A DNA stretch of 64,000 nucleotides, taken from positions 124,001 through 188,000 of the forward strand of contig JANRDC010000004.1 of assembly GCA_030726725.1 (NCBI GenBank). The letters are read 5' to 3'. This stretch comes from Flavobacteriaceae bacterium. Its GTDB lineage: Bacteria > Bacteroidota > Bacteroidia > Flavobacteriales > Flavobacteriaceae. The position numbers and the translations under genes are program-made. Below the pieces are notes generated by a model. It was not told where the DNA came from. It was given only the letters and a program-made list of their open reading frames with translations, and searched no databases. Positions 8,986 to 17,359 of the stretch are shown one piece after another; the first letter of the stretch is position 1, and every line of letters begins with the position of its first letter.

Positions 8986-10020
8986 TTATTTTGTAACAGC
9001 TGCGGCAACCGATTTTTCTTCAGGCTGCATAAACCCTTGAGCGATCATCCATTCATCGGAATAAATCTTACTCATATACCTTGACCCATGATCAGGAAAC
9101 ACAACAACTACGCGATCTTGGGGACTAAAATATCCTTGTTCATCCAATTGTTTTACTGCTTGAAGTGCTGCTCCGGAAGTATAACCTACAAAAATCCCCT
9201 CCGTTCTTGAAATACTTCTCGCCATATGGGCACTTTCCTGATCTGTCACTTTGATAAACTGGTCGATTACAGAAAAATCAGTTGCTGAAGGAATCAAATT
9301 TTTACCCAAACCTTCGATGCGGTATGGATAAATTTCATTGGGGTCCACCAAGCCAGTTTCGTGGTACTTCTTAAGGATAGAACCATAGGCATCCACACCG
9401 ATAATTTTGACTTTGGGATTCTTTTCTTTTAAATATCTACCGATTCCTGAAATAGTTCCTCCGGTTCCACTACAAGCAACCAGATGCGTAATAGCTCCTG
9501 AGGTTTGGTCCCAAATTTCCTGACCTGAAGACCTGTAATGGGCTTCGATATTTAACGGATTAAAATACTGATTGATATAGATAGACCCGGGTCTTTCACT
9601 GTGGATGCGTTTGGCAACTTCGTAATAAGAACGAGGGTCATCAGCACTGACATGCGCTGGGCAGACATGCACCTCAGCACCCATAGCCCGCAACATATCA
9701 ATTTTATCTGGTGATGATTTTGAGCTCACCGCCAAGACACATTTATAGCCTTTTACAGCACTGACCATGGCGATACTGAATCCAGTATTTCCTGAAGTGG
9801 TCTCCACAATTGTGTCTCCAGGCTTCAGTCTGCCTTCTTTTTCAGCAATATCGATAATGTGTAACGCTATCCGGTCTTTGGAGGATTGCCCAGGATTCAT
9901 TGCCTCAACCTTTGCGTAAAATTGACCTGTAAATGATGCGGTTGTTTTGGACAACTTGACCAACGGCGTATGGCCGATTAGGGAGAGCAGGTTATCGAGG
10001 GCTTGGATAGGTTCAGGCAT
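8986..10020 (-). CDS. Cysteine synthase/CBS-like PLP enzyme, candidate cysteate synthase
   Basis: A 344-residue fold type II PLP enzyme of the O-acetylserine sulfhydrylase/cystathionine beta-synthase family. Lys48 in [11 protein letters not shown] binds PLP, TSGNTG (75-80) holds the substrate carboxylate, and GTGGT (185-189) binds the phosphate. The lysine context is NPGQSSKDR rather than the NPxxSVKDR usual in CysK, and the C-terminus lacks a CBS domain. Family members add a sulfur nucleophile to an activated serine. Next to a fatty acyl-oxoamine synthase, a natural hypothesis is L-cysteate formation from O-phosphoserine and sulfite, feeding sulfonolipid synthesis. Ordinary cysteine synthase or cystathionine beta-synthase activity remains possible. 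Confidence 0.72.
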   Translation of the reverse strand: MPEPIQALDNLLSLIGHTPLVKLSKTTASFTGQFYAKVEAMNPGQSSKDRIALHIIDIAEKEGRLKPGDTIVETTSGNTGFSIAMVSAVKGYKCVLAVSSKSSPDKIDMLRAMGAEVHVCPAHVSADDPRSYYEVAKRIHSERPGSIYINQYFNPLNIEAHYRSSGQEIWDQTSGAITHLVACSGTGGTISGIGRYLKEKNPKVKIIGVDAYGSILKKYHETGLVDPNEIYPYRIEGLGKNLIPSATDFSVIDQFIKVTDQESAHMARSISRTEGIFVGYTSGAALQAVKQLDEQGYFSPQDRVVVVFPDHGSRYMSKIYSDEWMIAQGFMQPEEKSVAAAVTK

Positions 10021-10051
10021 TTAAAGAGTTTTTTACAGGCTTTTTACCCAG

Positions 10052-10059
10052 CAAAAATA
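10052..10059 (-). promoter_or_regulatory. Promoter of the cysteine-synthase-like gene (TATTTTTG)
   Basis: TATTTTTG on the minus strand matches the TAnnTTTG consensus. It lies in the 51-bp gap after the oligopeptidase gene and about 31 bp before the ATG at 10020. No clear -33 element was identified. Confidence 0.55.
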
Positions 10060-10071
10060 ATACAATTTTAT

Positions 10072-12162
10072 TTAGACATCCTTATTTGCACATAAATCGA
10101 TGACAAAAGCATACTCCTGCGCAATCTCTTTAAGCGCTTCAAAACGTCCAGAAGCACCTGAGTGACCGGCTTGCATATTGGTTTGAAACAGAATAACTCC
10201 ATCGCTGGTGTTGTGATTCCTCAATTTAGCCACCCACTTTGCAGGCTCCCAATATTGGACCTGTGAATCGTGGTAACCAGTAAGCACCAACAGATTGGGA
10301 TATGACTGAGCGCGCACTTGATCATAGGGGCTATAAGCCAACATGCGGTGGTAATCTTCCTCTTGATTTGGATTCCCCCATTCATCGTATTCTCCAGTGG
10401 TCAGTGGTATGGTATCATCCAACATAGTGGTGACCACATCGACGAAGGGAACATTGGCCACCGCAGCTTTAAATAATTGAGGGGCTTGATTGATCACTGC
10501 GCCAATCAATAAACCACCTGCAGATCCACCATAAGCACAAAGCTTCGAGGCCTCTGTCCATCCGGTATCGATTAAGTGTTTTGCGCAGTGTATAAAATCA
10601 GTGAAGGTGTTTTGCTTGTATTCCATTTTTCCAGACTCATACCAGGAACGACCTAAATATTCGCCACCTCGGACGTGGGCAATGGCATAAACAAATCCTC
10701 TGTCTAACAAACTGAGGCGCACCGATGAAAAATAGGGTTCAATGGTGTGTCCATAGGCTCCGTACCCATAAAGCAGTAACGGCTTTGGACCAGGTGTAGC
10801 ATCTTGTTGTCTGTAAACCAGGGAAATGGGCACTTGTGTCCCATCTGCAGAGGTAGCCCAAACGCGCTCTGATGCGTAATGATCAGGGTCAAATCCGCCA
10901 TAAACTTCCTGTGTCTTTAAAATTTCCTGAGTTTTATCCACCAAGTGAAAGCTGTAAACGGTACTAGGTCGCGTAAGCGAAGAAAAATGATACCTGATTT
11001 CCTGGGTGTCAAATTCTGGATGGTAACCCATAGAGGCTGTATAAGTCTCACCTTCAAAGGGGAGTAAATAACTGCTTCCATCAAGCCAGGAAGTTATGCG
11101 CATTTGGGTTAATCCTCCTGCTCGATAAGTCAAAATATAGTGGCTGTTAAACAGCGTAAAATCCTCGATGAGTCGGTCTGGATGATGCTCGATAAACGGC
11201 TGCCAGTACTTGGAATCTGTTTGTGCCAATTCCGTGCGCATCACTTTAAAATTCTCCGCATCGTCCCTGTTGGTCGTGATGTAAAAATATTCCTTAAAGT
11301 GTGTGATGTCGTACTCAACACCAGTTTCGCGTGGGCTGAAGCAGTTAAATTCACCCAGTGGCTGGTCTGTGCTTAACCAATGGTATTCTGAAGTAAGTGT
11401 GCTGGAAGTACCTATGATGATGAAGGCACCAGATCTAGACTTGGACACAAAAACATCAAAAGTTTCATCTGACTCTTCAAACACCAAGTCATGTGCAGCC
11501 CCAGGATCAGCCCCTTGTTGCTTGCGGGCGATGGCCTGAAACAAATCACAACGCCAGATTTGAGCACAGCGCAGGCTTACCGGATCTTTGATCGCGTAAA
11601 ACAAATATCTGCTGTCCCGAGACCAACAGGCATTCCCGGGGGTATTGGCCACTTCAAAATCAAGCATTACTCCTGTTTCCAAATCCTTTACCTGAAGGGT
11701 GTATTGCCTTCTAGAAACTTGGTCTACCCCAAAAACAACATACCGATTGTCGGGGCTCACAGAGAAATGGCCTAGTTGATAATAACTGTGTCCTTGAGCC
11801 ATTTCATTAACATCGAACAACAATTCTTCCGGGGATACGCCCAGCTCTTTTTGTCTGATATACACCGGGTATTGTTGACCCAATTGATATCTGGTGATGT
11901 ACCAATAACCATTTTTAAAGTAGGGAACAGATTGATCGTCCTCCTTGATCCTGGCACGCATCTCTTGATACAATTCCTGCTCTAAAGAATTGGTGTGGGC
12001 GGTCATTTGATCGTAGTAGGCATTCTCTGCCTCTAGAAAAGCCAAGACATCAGGATGATCGCGTTCATTCATCCAAAAGAATGGATCGACGCGCTCATGG
12101 CCGTGAATATTCAGTGTCTTGGGTCTTTGTGTGGCAACGGGTGGTGTAGGATTCTTTTTCAT
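10072..12162 (-). CDS. Oligopeptidase B-like S9 serine peptidase
   Basis: A 696-residue prolyl-oligopeptidase-family enzyme: N-terminal seven-bladed beta-propeller (about residues 75-410) and C-terminal alpha/beta hydrolase. The catalytic triad is visible: Ser547 in GGSAGG, Asp632 in TGYHDSQV and His667 in MQAGHSG. The opening RVDPFFWMNERDHPDVLAFL and total length fit oligopeptidase B (PtrB), which cleaves short peptides after basic residues. No signal peptide, so probably cytoplasmic. ATG 12162 (MKKNP) is chosen; the in-frame TTG at 12171 is part of the -7 promoter box TATATTTG and cannot be the real start. Prolyl oligopeptidase specificity is less likely. Confidence 0.85.
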   Translation of the reverse strand: MKKNPTPPVATQRPKTLNIHGHERVDPFFWMNERDHPDVLAFLEAENAYYDQMTAHTNSLEQELYQEMRARIKEDDQSVPYFKNGYWYITRYQLGQQYPVYIRQKELGVSPEELLFDVNEMAQGHSYYQLGHFSVSPDNRYVVFGVDQVSRRQYTLQVKDLETGVMLDFEVANTPGNACWSRDSRYLFYAIKDPVSLRCAQIWRCDLFQAIARKQQGADPGAAHDLVFEESDETFDVFVSKSRSGAFIIIGTSSTLTSEYHWLSTDQPLGEFNCFSPRETGVEYDITHFKEYFYITTNRDDAENFKVMRTELAQTDSKYWQPFIEHHPDRLIEDFTLFNSHYILTYRAGGLTQMRITSWLDGSSYLLPFEGETYTASMGYHPEFDTQEIRYHFSSLTRPSTVYSFHLVDKTQEILKTQEVYGGFDPDHYASERVWATSADGTQVPISLVYRQQDATPGPKPLLLYGYGAYGHTIEPYFSSVRLSLLDRGFVYAIAHVRGGEYLGRSWYESGKMEYKQNTFTDFIHCAKHLIDTGWTEASKLCAYGGSAGGLLIGAVINQAPQLFKAAVANVPFVDVVTTMLDDTIPLTTGEYDEWGNPNQEEDYHRMLAYSPYDQVRAQSYPNLLVLTGYHDSQVQYWEPAKWVAKLRNHNTSDGVILFQTNMQAGHSGASGRFEALKEIAQEYAFVIDLCANKDV

Positions 12163-12168
12163 CGGGGG

Positions 12169-12176
12169 CAAATATA
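12169..12176 (-). promoter_or_regulatory. Promoter of oligopeptidase B (TATATTTG), 6 nt from the ATG
   Basis: TATATTTG on the minus strand fits TAnnTTTG. Only six bases (CCCCCG) separate it from the ATG at 12162, so transcription would begin within about 3 nt of the start codon and give an almost leaderless mRNA. Confidence 0.5.
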
Positions 12177-12180
12177 CCCA

Positions 12181-13218
12181 TTATGCCACAGAAAGTCGAT
12201 CAATAAAGGTCAAGACCCGATCGTGCATGGCATCTGTGTAATCCAGATGAGTCACCATCCGCCATTTGCCCTCGCCCATCTGGGAAATGCTCAATTGGAT
12301 TTTATTCATCTCCTGAACAAATCTACTGGAAGACATCAGCGATTCATCCAAAGTAAAAATCACAATATTGGTTTCGCATGGCTCGACTGAATGCACCCAA
12401 TTTTTTCTGGCCAGCGCTTTGGCCAATTCACCCGCTTTTTCATGATCCTCCACCAACCTGAACCTGTGGTGGTCCAGGGCGTAGATTCCAGCAGCGGCCA
12501 AATATCCCGCTTGTCTCATTCCGCCCCCAAAAACTTTGCGCACACGAATCAATTGCTGCACAAAATCTTTGCTTCCCGCAACCACAGAACCTACCGGTGC
12601 CCCCAAACCTTTGCTCAAACAAACGCTGATTGAATCAAACATACTGCCAAAAACAGCGGGATCTTCACCCTGAACTGCTAGCGCATTCCACAAACGCGCT
12701 CCATCTAAATGATAACCCAAGCCGTGTTGGACGCAGACCTCTTTGATTTTCTTGAGTTCCTTAATAGACCAACAAGCACCACCTCCTTTATTGGTAGTAT
12801 TCTCGATACAGACCAGTGAAGTCAAAGGACTGTGATAAAAATCTGGTGGATTGATCACTTGAGCTACTTGATCAGCAGTCATCATTCCGCGCTCTCCATG
12901 AACCAATCGACAAGATACGCCTGAGTTGAAACTCACCCCTCCTCCTTCGTAATGGAAAATATGCGCGTACCGATCACAAATCAATTGCTGCCCTGGTTGG
13001 GTGTGCACTTTAATGGCCGCTTGATTGGCCATGGTACCACTGGGGAAAAACAAGGCAGCTTCCTTCCCCAACAGTTTAGCCACCTTATCCTCCAGCTCAT
13101 TCACTGTGGGATCTTCCTTGTACACATCGTCACCCACCCGGGCCTCCATCATAGCTGCCAACATTCCAGGAGTGGGTTTTGTGACTGTGTCACTGACTAA
13201 ATTGATCGCTGTTTCCAT
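12181..13218 (-). CDS. Low-specificity L-threonine aldolase
   Basis: A 345-residue fold type I PLP enzyme cleaving L-threonine/allo-threonine to glycine and acetaldehyde. Opening [18 protein letters not shown], then [14 protein letters not shown], the active-site His89 region [20 protein letters not shown] (Asp172, Arg175) and the PLP lysine Lys203 in [13 protein letters not shown] are all hallmarks of the family. ATG 13218 ([10 protein letters not shown]) shares its A with the TGA of the upstream metalloprotease gene (TGATG), so the two are translationally coupled; the longer in-frame start at 13230 is not needed. Beta-eliminating lyases are close relatives, but the lysine motif favours aldolase. 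Confidence 0.88.
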   Translation of the reverse strand: METAINLVSDTVTKPTPGMLAAMMEARVGDDVYKEDPTVNELEDKVAKLLGKEAALFFPSGTMANQAAIKVHTQPGQQLICDRYAHIFHYEGGGVSFNSGVSCRLVHGERGMMTADQVAQVINPPDFYHSPLTSLVCIENTTNKGGGACWSIKELKKIKEVCVQHGLGYHLDGARLWNALAVQGEDPAVFGSMFDSISVCLSKGLGAPVGSVVAGSKDFVQQLIRVRKVFGGGMRQAGYLAAAGIYALDHHRFRLVEDHEKAGELAKALARKNWVHSVEPCETNIVIFTLDESLMSSSRFVQEMNKIQLSISQMGEGKWRMVTHLDYTDAMHDRVLTFIDRLSVA

Positions 13219-15632
13219 CAAAATCCGCAATTCAAAAAATTCTGGTCATCACTTCCAATCGGAGGTCCATCAGGCAAATCGGGTAGCTCGGAAACTGTTC
13301 CTGCCGAAGCGCTGCTCCCTAAAGATTTTAAATGGTTCAGGTATAAGGAATGTACGCTTTCAGGATTTTTTTTATTCACCCACGATTTGGACAATTTGGC
13401 CAAATGATCCTGAGCCATCAAACGAACTTGAGGAAAAACTGACTCATGGACGGACAATGCATAAACATAAGACAGATATCGGGTGCCGATCATTTCTTGT
13501 ATCGATTGGTGATAGGCCGAAGCGTGCTGACGACTAAACAAATAATCACTGGTTTTGTCCAACAATTCGTCCAATCCTAGCTGCTGGTCATCCATCCATT
13601 TTTGTTGAACAACACGGCCAATGCGTTCTGGTTGGAACATAAACCCAAAGGCAATATCCGCTGCTGTTACCGCAGCAGTAAACGGATCAAAGGCACTACC
13701 TAATTGGCTTTTAAACGACTCCCTTCCTCTTTGATCGCCAAAAACTCGAGGTGGAAATAACCCTAGTTTGTCAGCGGGAATGGCGAGTTGTTCAGCATCC
13801 AATACAGAGAACAAACCATTTAATGCTTTTCTTTGAGCATCTGCTGAAAGCGGTGCAACATCTGTTTCAACTCCACCTTTTACCTGATAAGCATAAGTCA
13901 GCGCCCCCAACTGCTTGGCCACAGCTTCGGTCTGGTATCTATGCCAAAAAAATAAGGGGACAAATACATCTTCTAGCCCACTAGCGGTACCCTGTTCCAA
14001 GTTATCCCAGGAAAACCCATTCATGGCTGTCTTGCGCACCGCCAACATGTCGCTGAGCTCGTCTACTACATCCATACCGTTATCCCAGAGATGTGCCGAT
14101 GCACTAGGACTTGAGGCAGGACGTGCATCTTGATCCGTCAAATACCTCAACCCACTGGTGTAAGCATGATCTAAAATCTGAGTCAATGCTTTCTCTTGGT
14201 CCTCACCCGGAGCTACCGTGCTGTACGCATAAGCAACAGTCACTTTATCCCATGTGCCAATACCCGTTTCATATGCGTTATCTAAAGAGACTTTACCGTC
14301 AACAAGGGATAACTGCGGATGTGGGTAATCCATCACTGAAGATTTGTTCCTGGTACTGGCTGCATAGTTATGGGCAAATCCCAAAGTATGTCCAATCTCG
14401 TGGGCTGACAATTGTCGGATACGCGACAAAGCAAAGTCCATCAGTGCTTTCTTGGAGCTAGCACTGGCAAAGGGTTGCTCGGACAAAGCTTGAGCGATCA
14501 TATAGTCTTGTCGGATGCGCAAACTGCCCAAGGAGACATGCCCTTTAATGATCTCTCCAGTTCTAGGATCTGTGATACTGCTGCCATAGCTCCAACCTCT
14601 GGTCGAACGATGGACCCACTGAATCACATGATACCGCACATCTAATGGATCAATACTATCTGGAAGCACTTCAACCCTGAATGCATTTTTAAAACCCGCC
14701 GCTTCAAAAGCCTCATTCCACCAAGCTCCCCCATCCAACAAAGCGGTTCTAATCGGTTCGGGTGTGCCGTTGTCCAAGTAATAAATAATGGGTTTCACCG
14801 GTTCGGATACTGCGGCTTGAGGATCTTTTTTCACTAGACGATGCCGGGTGATCCACTTTTTGACAATGGGTTGATCCACTGGGGTCGCGTAATCCATATA
14901 ACTAAATGGATAAGCGCCACTTCTGGGATCGTAGGCCCTTGGTGTATACTGATCATCCGGAAGTTCAATAAAGGAATGGTGTTGAAAAACAGTGACCAAT
15001 CCAGGTTCAGGGGTTACCGAGCGAATCCATGCTCCTGTAGGTGTGCCCTTAAAGGTCAACATGACATCCATCTCAATGTTTTTGGGAAATGATTTAGTTC
15101 GTTCACTGTTCAAAGCGCTTTTGGACAAGTCCAGACTGTAACTTCCCTGCTTAGCACTGGCTAAACGCGCTGAAACTCCATGAGCATCTTGCAATAAAAA
15201 ATCAGTGAGCTCAATAATCAGGTCACCCTTTTCATGGCCTTTAACCTCAAAACCATAGCGCACGGACTTGGCAAACGCCTGTTCAACCGACGCCTTCTCC
15301 AAGGGGTTATTGGTCAAAGCGCGAAATGCCAAATTGGGTTGCACCAAAAACACGCGTTGTCCCCTTTGTTCGAAGTAAACGACTTGTTCGTTACCTAATT
15401 GTCCTCGGTCTAAGCCTATATCATTGCTGCCTATCCCCTGACTGAGCGAATAGACATAAAGAAATGATTCTTTTAATCGCTCTTGAGGAATACGCGCATA
15501 CAATCGGTTTAACCCAGCGTCGTAATAGGTATCGAAATAACCCTTGCGCAACACTGCCTGGGGATTCTTGGCGACCCACTGGGCGCTGATGGTTTGGGCC
15601 ATAAAAAACGTGAGCAATAGCAGTCGTCTCAT
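13218..15632 (-). CDS. Secreted zinc-dependent metalloprotease (DUF5117/DUF4953-type)
   Basis: An 804-residue exported protein. The signal peptide is [18 protein letters not shown], with cleavage after SAQ. The zinc site is [11 protein letters not shown] (His411, Glu412, His415, His421), the extended HExxHxxGxxH of metzincin-like enzymes. It lies in the arrangement characteristic of large Bacteroidota zinc-dependent metalloproteases: an N-terminal beta-rich DUF5117-like region with [14 protein letters not shown] and a C-terminal DUF4953-like region. It probably acts in the periplasm or outside the cell. ATG 15632 is chosen over the upstream in-frame start at 15662, which would bury the signal peptide. 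It is translationally coupled to the threonine aldolase gene, although no functional link is obvious. Confidence 0.82.
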   Translation of the reverse strand: MRRLLLLTFFMAQTISAQWVAKNPQAVLRKGYFDTYYDAGLNRLYARIPQERLKESFLYVYSLSQGIGSNDIGLDRGQLGNEQVVYFEQRGQRVFLVQPNLAFRALTNNPLEKASVEQAFAKSVRYGFEVKGHEKGDLIIELTDFLLQDAHGVSARLASAKQGSYSLDLSKSALNSERTKSFPKNIEMDVMLTFKGTPTGAWIRSVTPEPGLVTVFQHHSFIELPDDQYTPRAYDPRSGAYPFSYMDYATPVDQPIVKKWITRHRLVKKDPQAAVSEPVKPIIYYLDNGTPEPIRTALLDGGAWWNEAFEAAGFKNAFRVEVLPDSIDPLDVRYHVIQWVHRSTRGWSYGSSITDPRTGEIIKGHVSLGSLRIRQDYMIAQALSEQPFASASSKKALMDFALSRIRQLSAHEIGHTLGFAHNYAASTRNKSSVMDYPHPQLSLVDGKVSLDNAYETGIGTWDKVTVAYAYSTVAPGEDQEKALTQILDHAYTSGLRYLTDQDARPASSPSASAHLWDNGMDVVDELSDMLAVRKTAMNGFSWDNLEQGTASGLEDVFVPLFFWHRYQTEAVAKQLGALTYAYQVKGGVETDVAPLSADAQRKALNGLFSVLDAEQLAIPADKLGLFPPRVFGDQRGRESFKSQLGSAFDPFTAAVTAADIAFGFMFQPERIGRVVQQKWMDDQQLGLDELLDKTSDYLFSRQHASAYHQSIQEMIGTRYLSYVYALSVHESVFPQVRLMAQDHLAKLSKSWVNKKNPESVHSLYLNHLKSLGSSASAGTVSELPDLPDGPPIGSDDQNFLNCGF

Positions 15633-15690
15633 AGTTGAATGATTTGTTCTAAAAATAATCAAAATGACACGTGTAGCGAGGGTTTATTAC

Positions 15691-15698
15691 TACTTTTG
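15691..15698 (+). promoter_or_regulatory. Promoter of prfB (TACTTTTG)
   Basis: TACTTTTG matches TAnnTTTG exactly and lies 15 nt before the prfB ATG at 15714, giving a leader of roughly 10 nt with no Shine-Dalgarno sequence. Confidence 0.6.
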
Positions 15699-15713
15699 CA
15701 CAAAATTATTCCT

Positions 15714-16821
15714 ATGGTTACCACAGAGATCACCCAAGATCTGATTAAACGCCTCGGTGCGTTAAGGAGGTATCTTTGACATCGATCAGAAAAGAATACA
15801 ACTGATCAACGAAGAAGAAAAAGCTGCAGCACCTGACTTTTGGGATAGTCCTAGAAAAGCTCAGGAGCAGATGAAATTCATTCAATCGATTAAATCCTGG
15901 ATCACTGATTTTGACTCAGCCACCCAAAAGGTAGCTGACGTAGAGGTGTATCTTGAGTTTTTTAAAGAAGGGGCTGTTACAGAACAAGAGCTGGATGATG
16001 CGGCAATAATAGCCACAGAACAAATCGAAGCGCTGGAGTTCAAAAACATGCTCTCTGCAGAAGCTGATGAGTTTGATGCTGTACTTCAAATTACTGCAGG
16101 AGCTGGAGGTACAGAAAGTTGTGACTGGGCATCTATGTTGATGCGTATGTACCTGATGTGGGCCGAGAAAAAAGGATATAAAATCAAAGAACTCAATTTT
16201 CAAGAAGGAGAAGTCGCCGGAGTTAAGACTGTCACCTTAGGCATTGAGGGCGCCTATGCATTTGGTTGGCTTAAGGGAGAAAACGGCGTGCACAGATTGG
16301 TGCGTATCTCGCCATTTGATTCCAACGCAAAACGCCACACTTCATTTGCTTCTGTGTATGTCTATCCCATGGTGGACGACACCATAGAAATTGAAATTAA
16401 TCCGGCTGATATTTCCTGGCAATTTGCCCGTTCAGGTGGTGCAGGTGGACAGAACGTGAACAAAGTAGAAACCAAAGCCATTCTTACCCACCACCCTACC
16501 GGCATTGTGATCCATAACTCTGAGACACGTTCACAATTGGACAACAGAGAAAATGCCATGCGATTGCTCAAGTCTCAACTGTACGAAATCGAATTGCGCA
16601 AGCGCATGGAAGCTCAAAATGAAATTGAAGCCTCAAAAATGAAAATCGAATGGGGTTCGCAGATCAGGAACTATGTCATGCACCCTTATCAACTGGTCAA
16701 GGACGTGCGCACAGGGGTGGAAACCGTCGAAGTAACCGACGTGATGAATGGCGCCCTAGATCCATTCTTAAAAGGCTTTTTAATGTTGAATGGGCAAAAT
16801 ACAGAGCCAGATTCGATTTAA
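15714..16821 (+). CDS. prfB: Peptide chain release factor 2, with programmed +1 frameshift
   Basis: RF2 releases the peptide at UGA and UAA codons. The gene is read as 15714-15776 joined to 15778-16821, giving 368 residues. The first 21 codons ([15 protein letters not shown]...) end at CTT followed by an in-frame TGA (15777-15779); skipping one base gives GAC ATC GAT and the remaining frame. RF2 hallmarks are the stop-recognition tripeptide SPF (about residues 199-201) and the peptidyl-hydrolase loop GGQ in [13 protein letters not shown] (about 244-246). If called without the frameshift, the protein would wrongly appear to start at 15871. RF2 normally controls its own frameshifting by UGA termination efficiency. 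Confidence 0.96.
15765..15780 (+). promoter_or_regulatory. prfB programmed +1 frameshift site
   Basis: AGGAGG (15765-15770), TAT, CTT, TGA and C form AGGAGGTATCTTTGAC, the canonical RF2 recoding element: an internal Shine-Dalgarno-like sequence 3 nt upstream of the slippery CTT, and a UGA followed by C (weak termination context). It differs from the E. coli element by one base in the purine tract. Confidence 0.95.
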
Positions 16822-16882
16822 CATATATTTAGCAAATTTGATTTAAACCAATATGGCTTTATTCCATCTAAAACAATTGTCT

Positions 16883-17359
16883 ATGAATCGATTATTCCTC
16901 CCTTTGATGACTTTAGTAGCGCTGCTTAGCGCAGTGACTGTTCAAGCACAATTTGGCAATGGCAACGGGTATGGTGGTAACCGGGATGCTTATGGTCGAA
17001 GAATTTCTGCGATGCCCAATACCCCAGCCCCCGAACCTGAACCCGAAAACCTTACTGCTGAGCAGATGGTTGAACAACAACTACCCGCCTTTAAAGCAGC
17101 TTTGGAATTGAATGATTTTGAATTGGCTGTGCTTCAATCAGTATTGACCAGGCATGTGCAAAAACGCATCGAAACCCAATTGCTTAAACTGAGTCCTGAA
17201 AAAACGATGGAGACCATGGAAGCGATCCAAAAAAGCCAAGACGAAGAATTGGCCCAAGGTTTACCCCCTGAGAAATACGAAAAGTATTTAGCGCTTCAAG
17301 AAGTCGGATTTAGCCGTATGGAGAAAAAAAACAAACAAAAAAAGAAAAAGAAAACCTAG
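16883..17359 (+). CDS. Small secreted protein, Lys-rich C-terminus, unknown function
   Basis: A 158-residue exported protein: signal peptide MNRLFLPLMTLVALLSAVTVQAQ, a short Gly/Asn-rich segment (FGNGNGYGGNRDAYGRR), a Pro/Glu spacer, then a helical region beginning NLTAEQMVEQQLPAFKAALE, and a strongly basic tail (MEKKNKQKKKKKT). No catalytic motif is recognised. The helical part with LTAEQM and LSPEKT resembles Spy/DUF-type periplasmic helical proteins, but this is weak. The ATG at 16883 is chosen because it gives a clean signal peptide; an upstream in-frame ATG exists at 16853. Its TAG is immediately followed by the ATG of the outer-membrane receptor, so the two are cotranscribed and probably work together. 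Confidence 0.6.
   Translation: MNRLFLPLMTLVALLSAVTVQAQFGNGNGYGGNRDAYGRRISAMPNTPAPEPEPENLTAEQMVEQQLPAFKAALELNDFELAVLQSVLTRHVQKRIETQLLKLSPEKTMETMEAIQKSQDEELAQGLPPEKYEKYLALQEVGFSRMEKKNKQKKKKKT

Noticed and set aside
13025-13537. A 170-codon open frame on the plus strand
   Set aside because: Antisense to threonine aldolase and the metalloprotease end; no known motifs.
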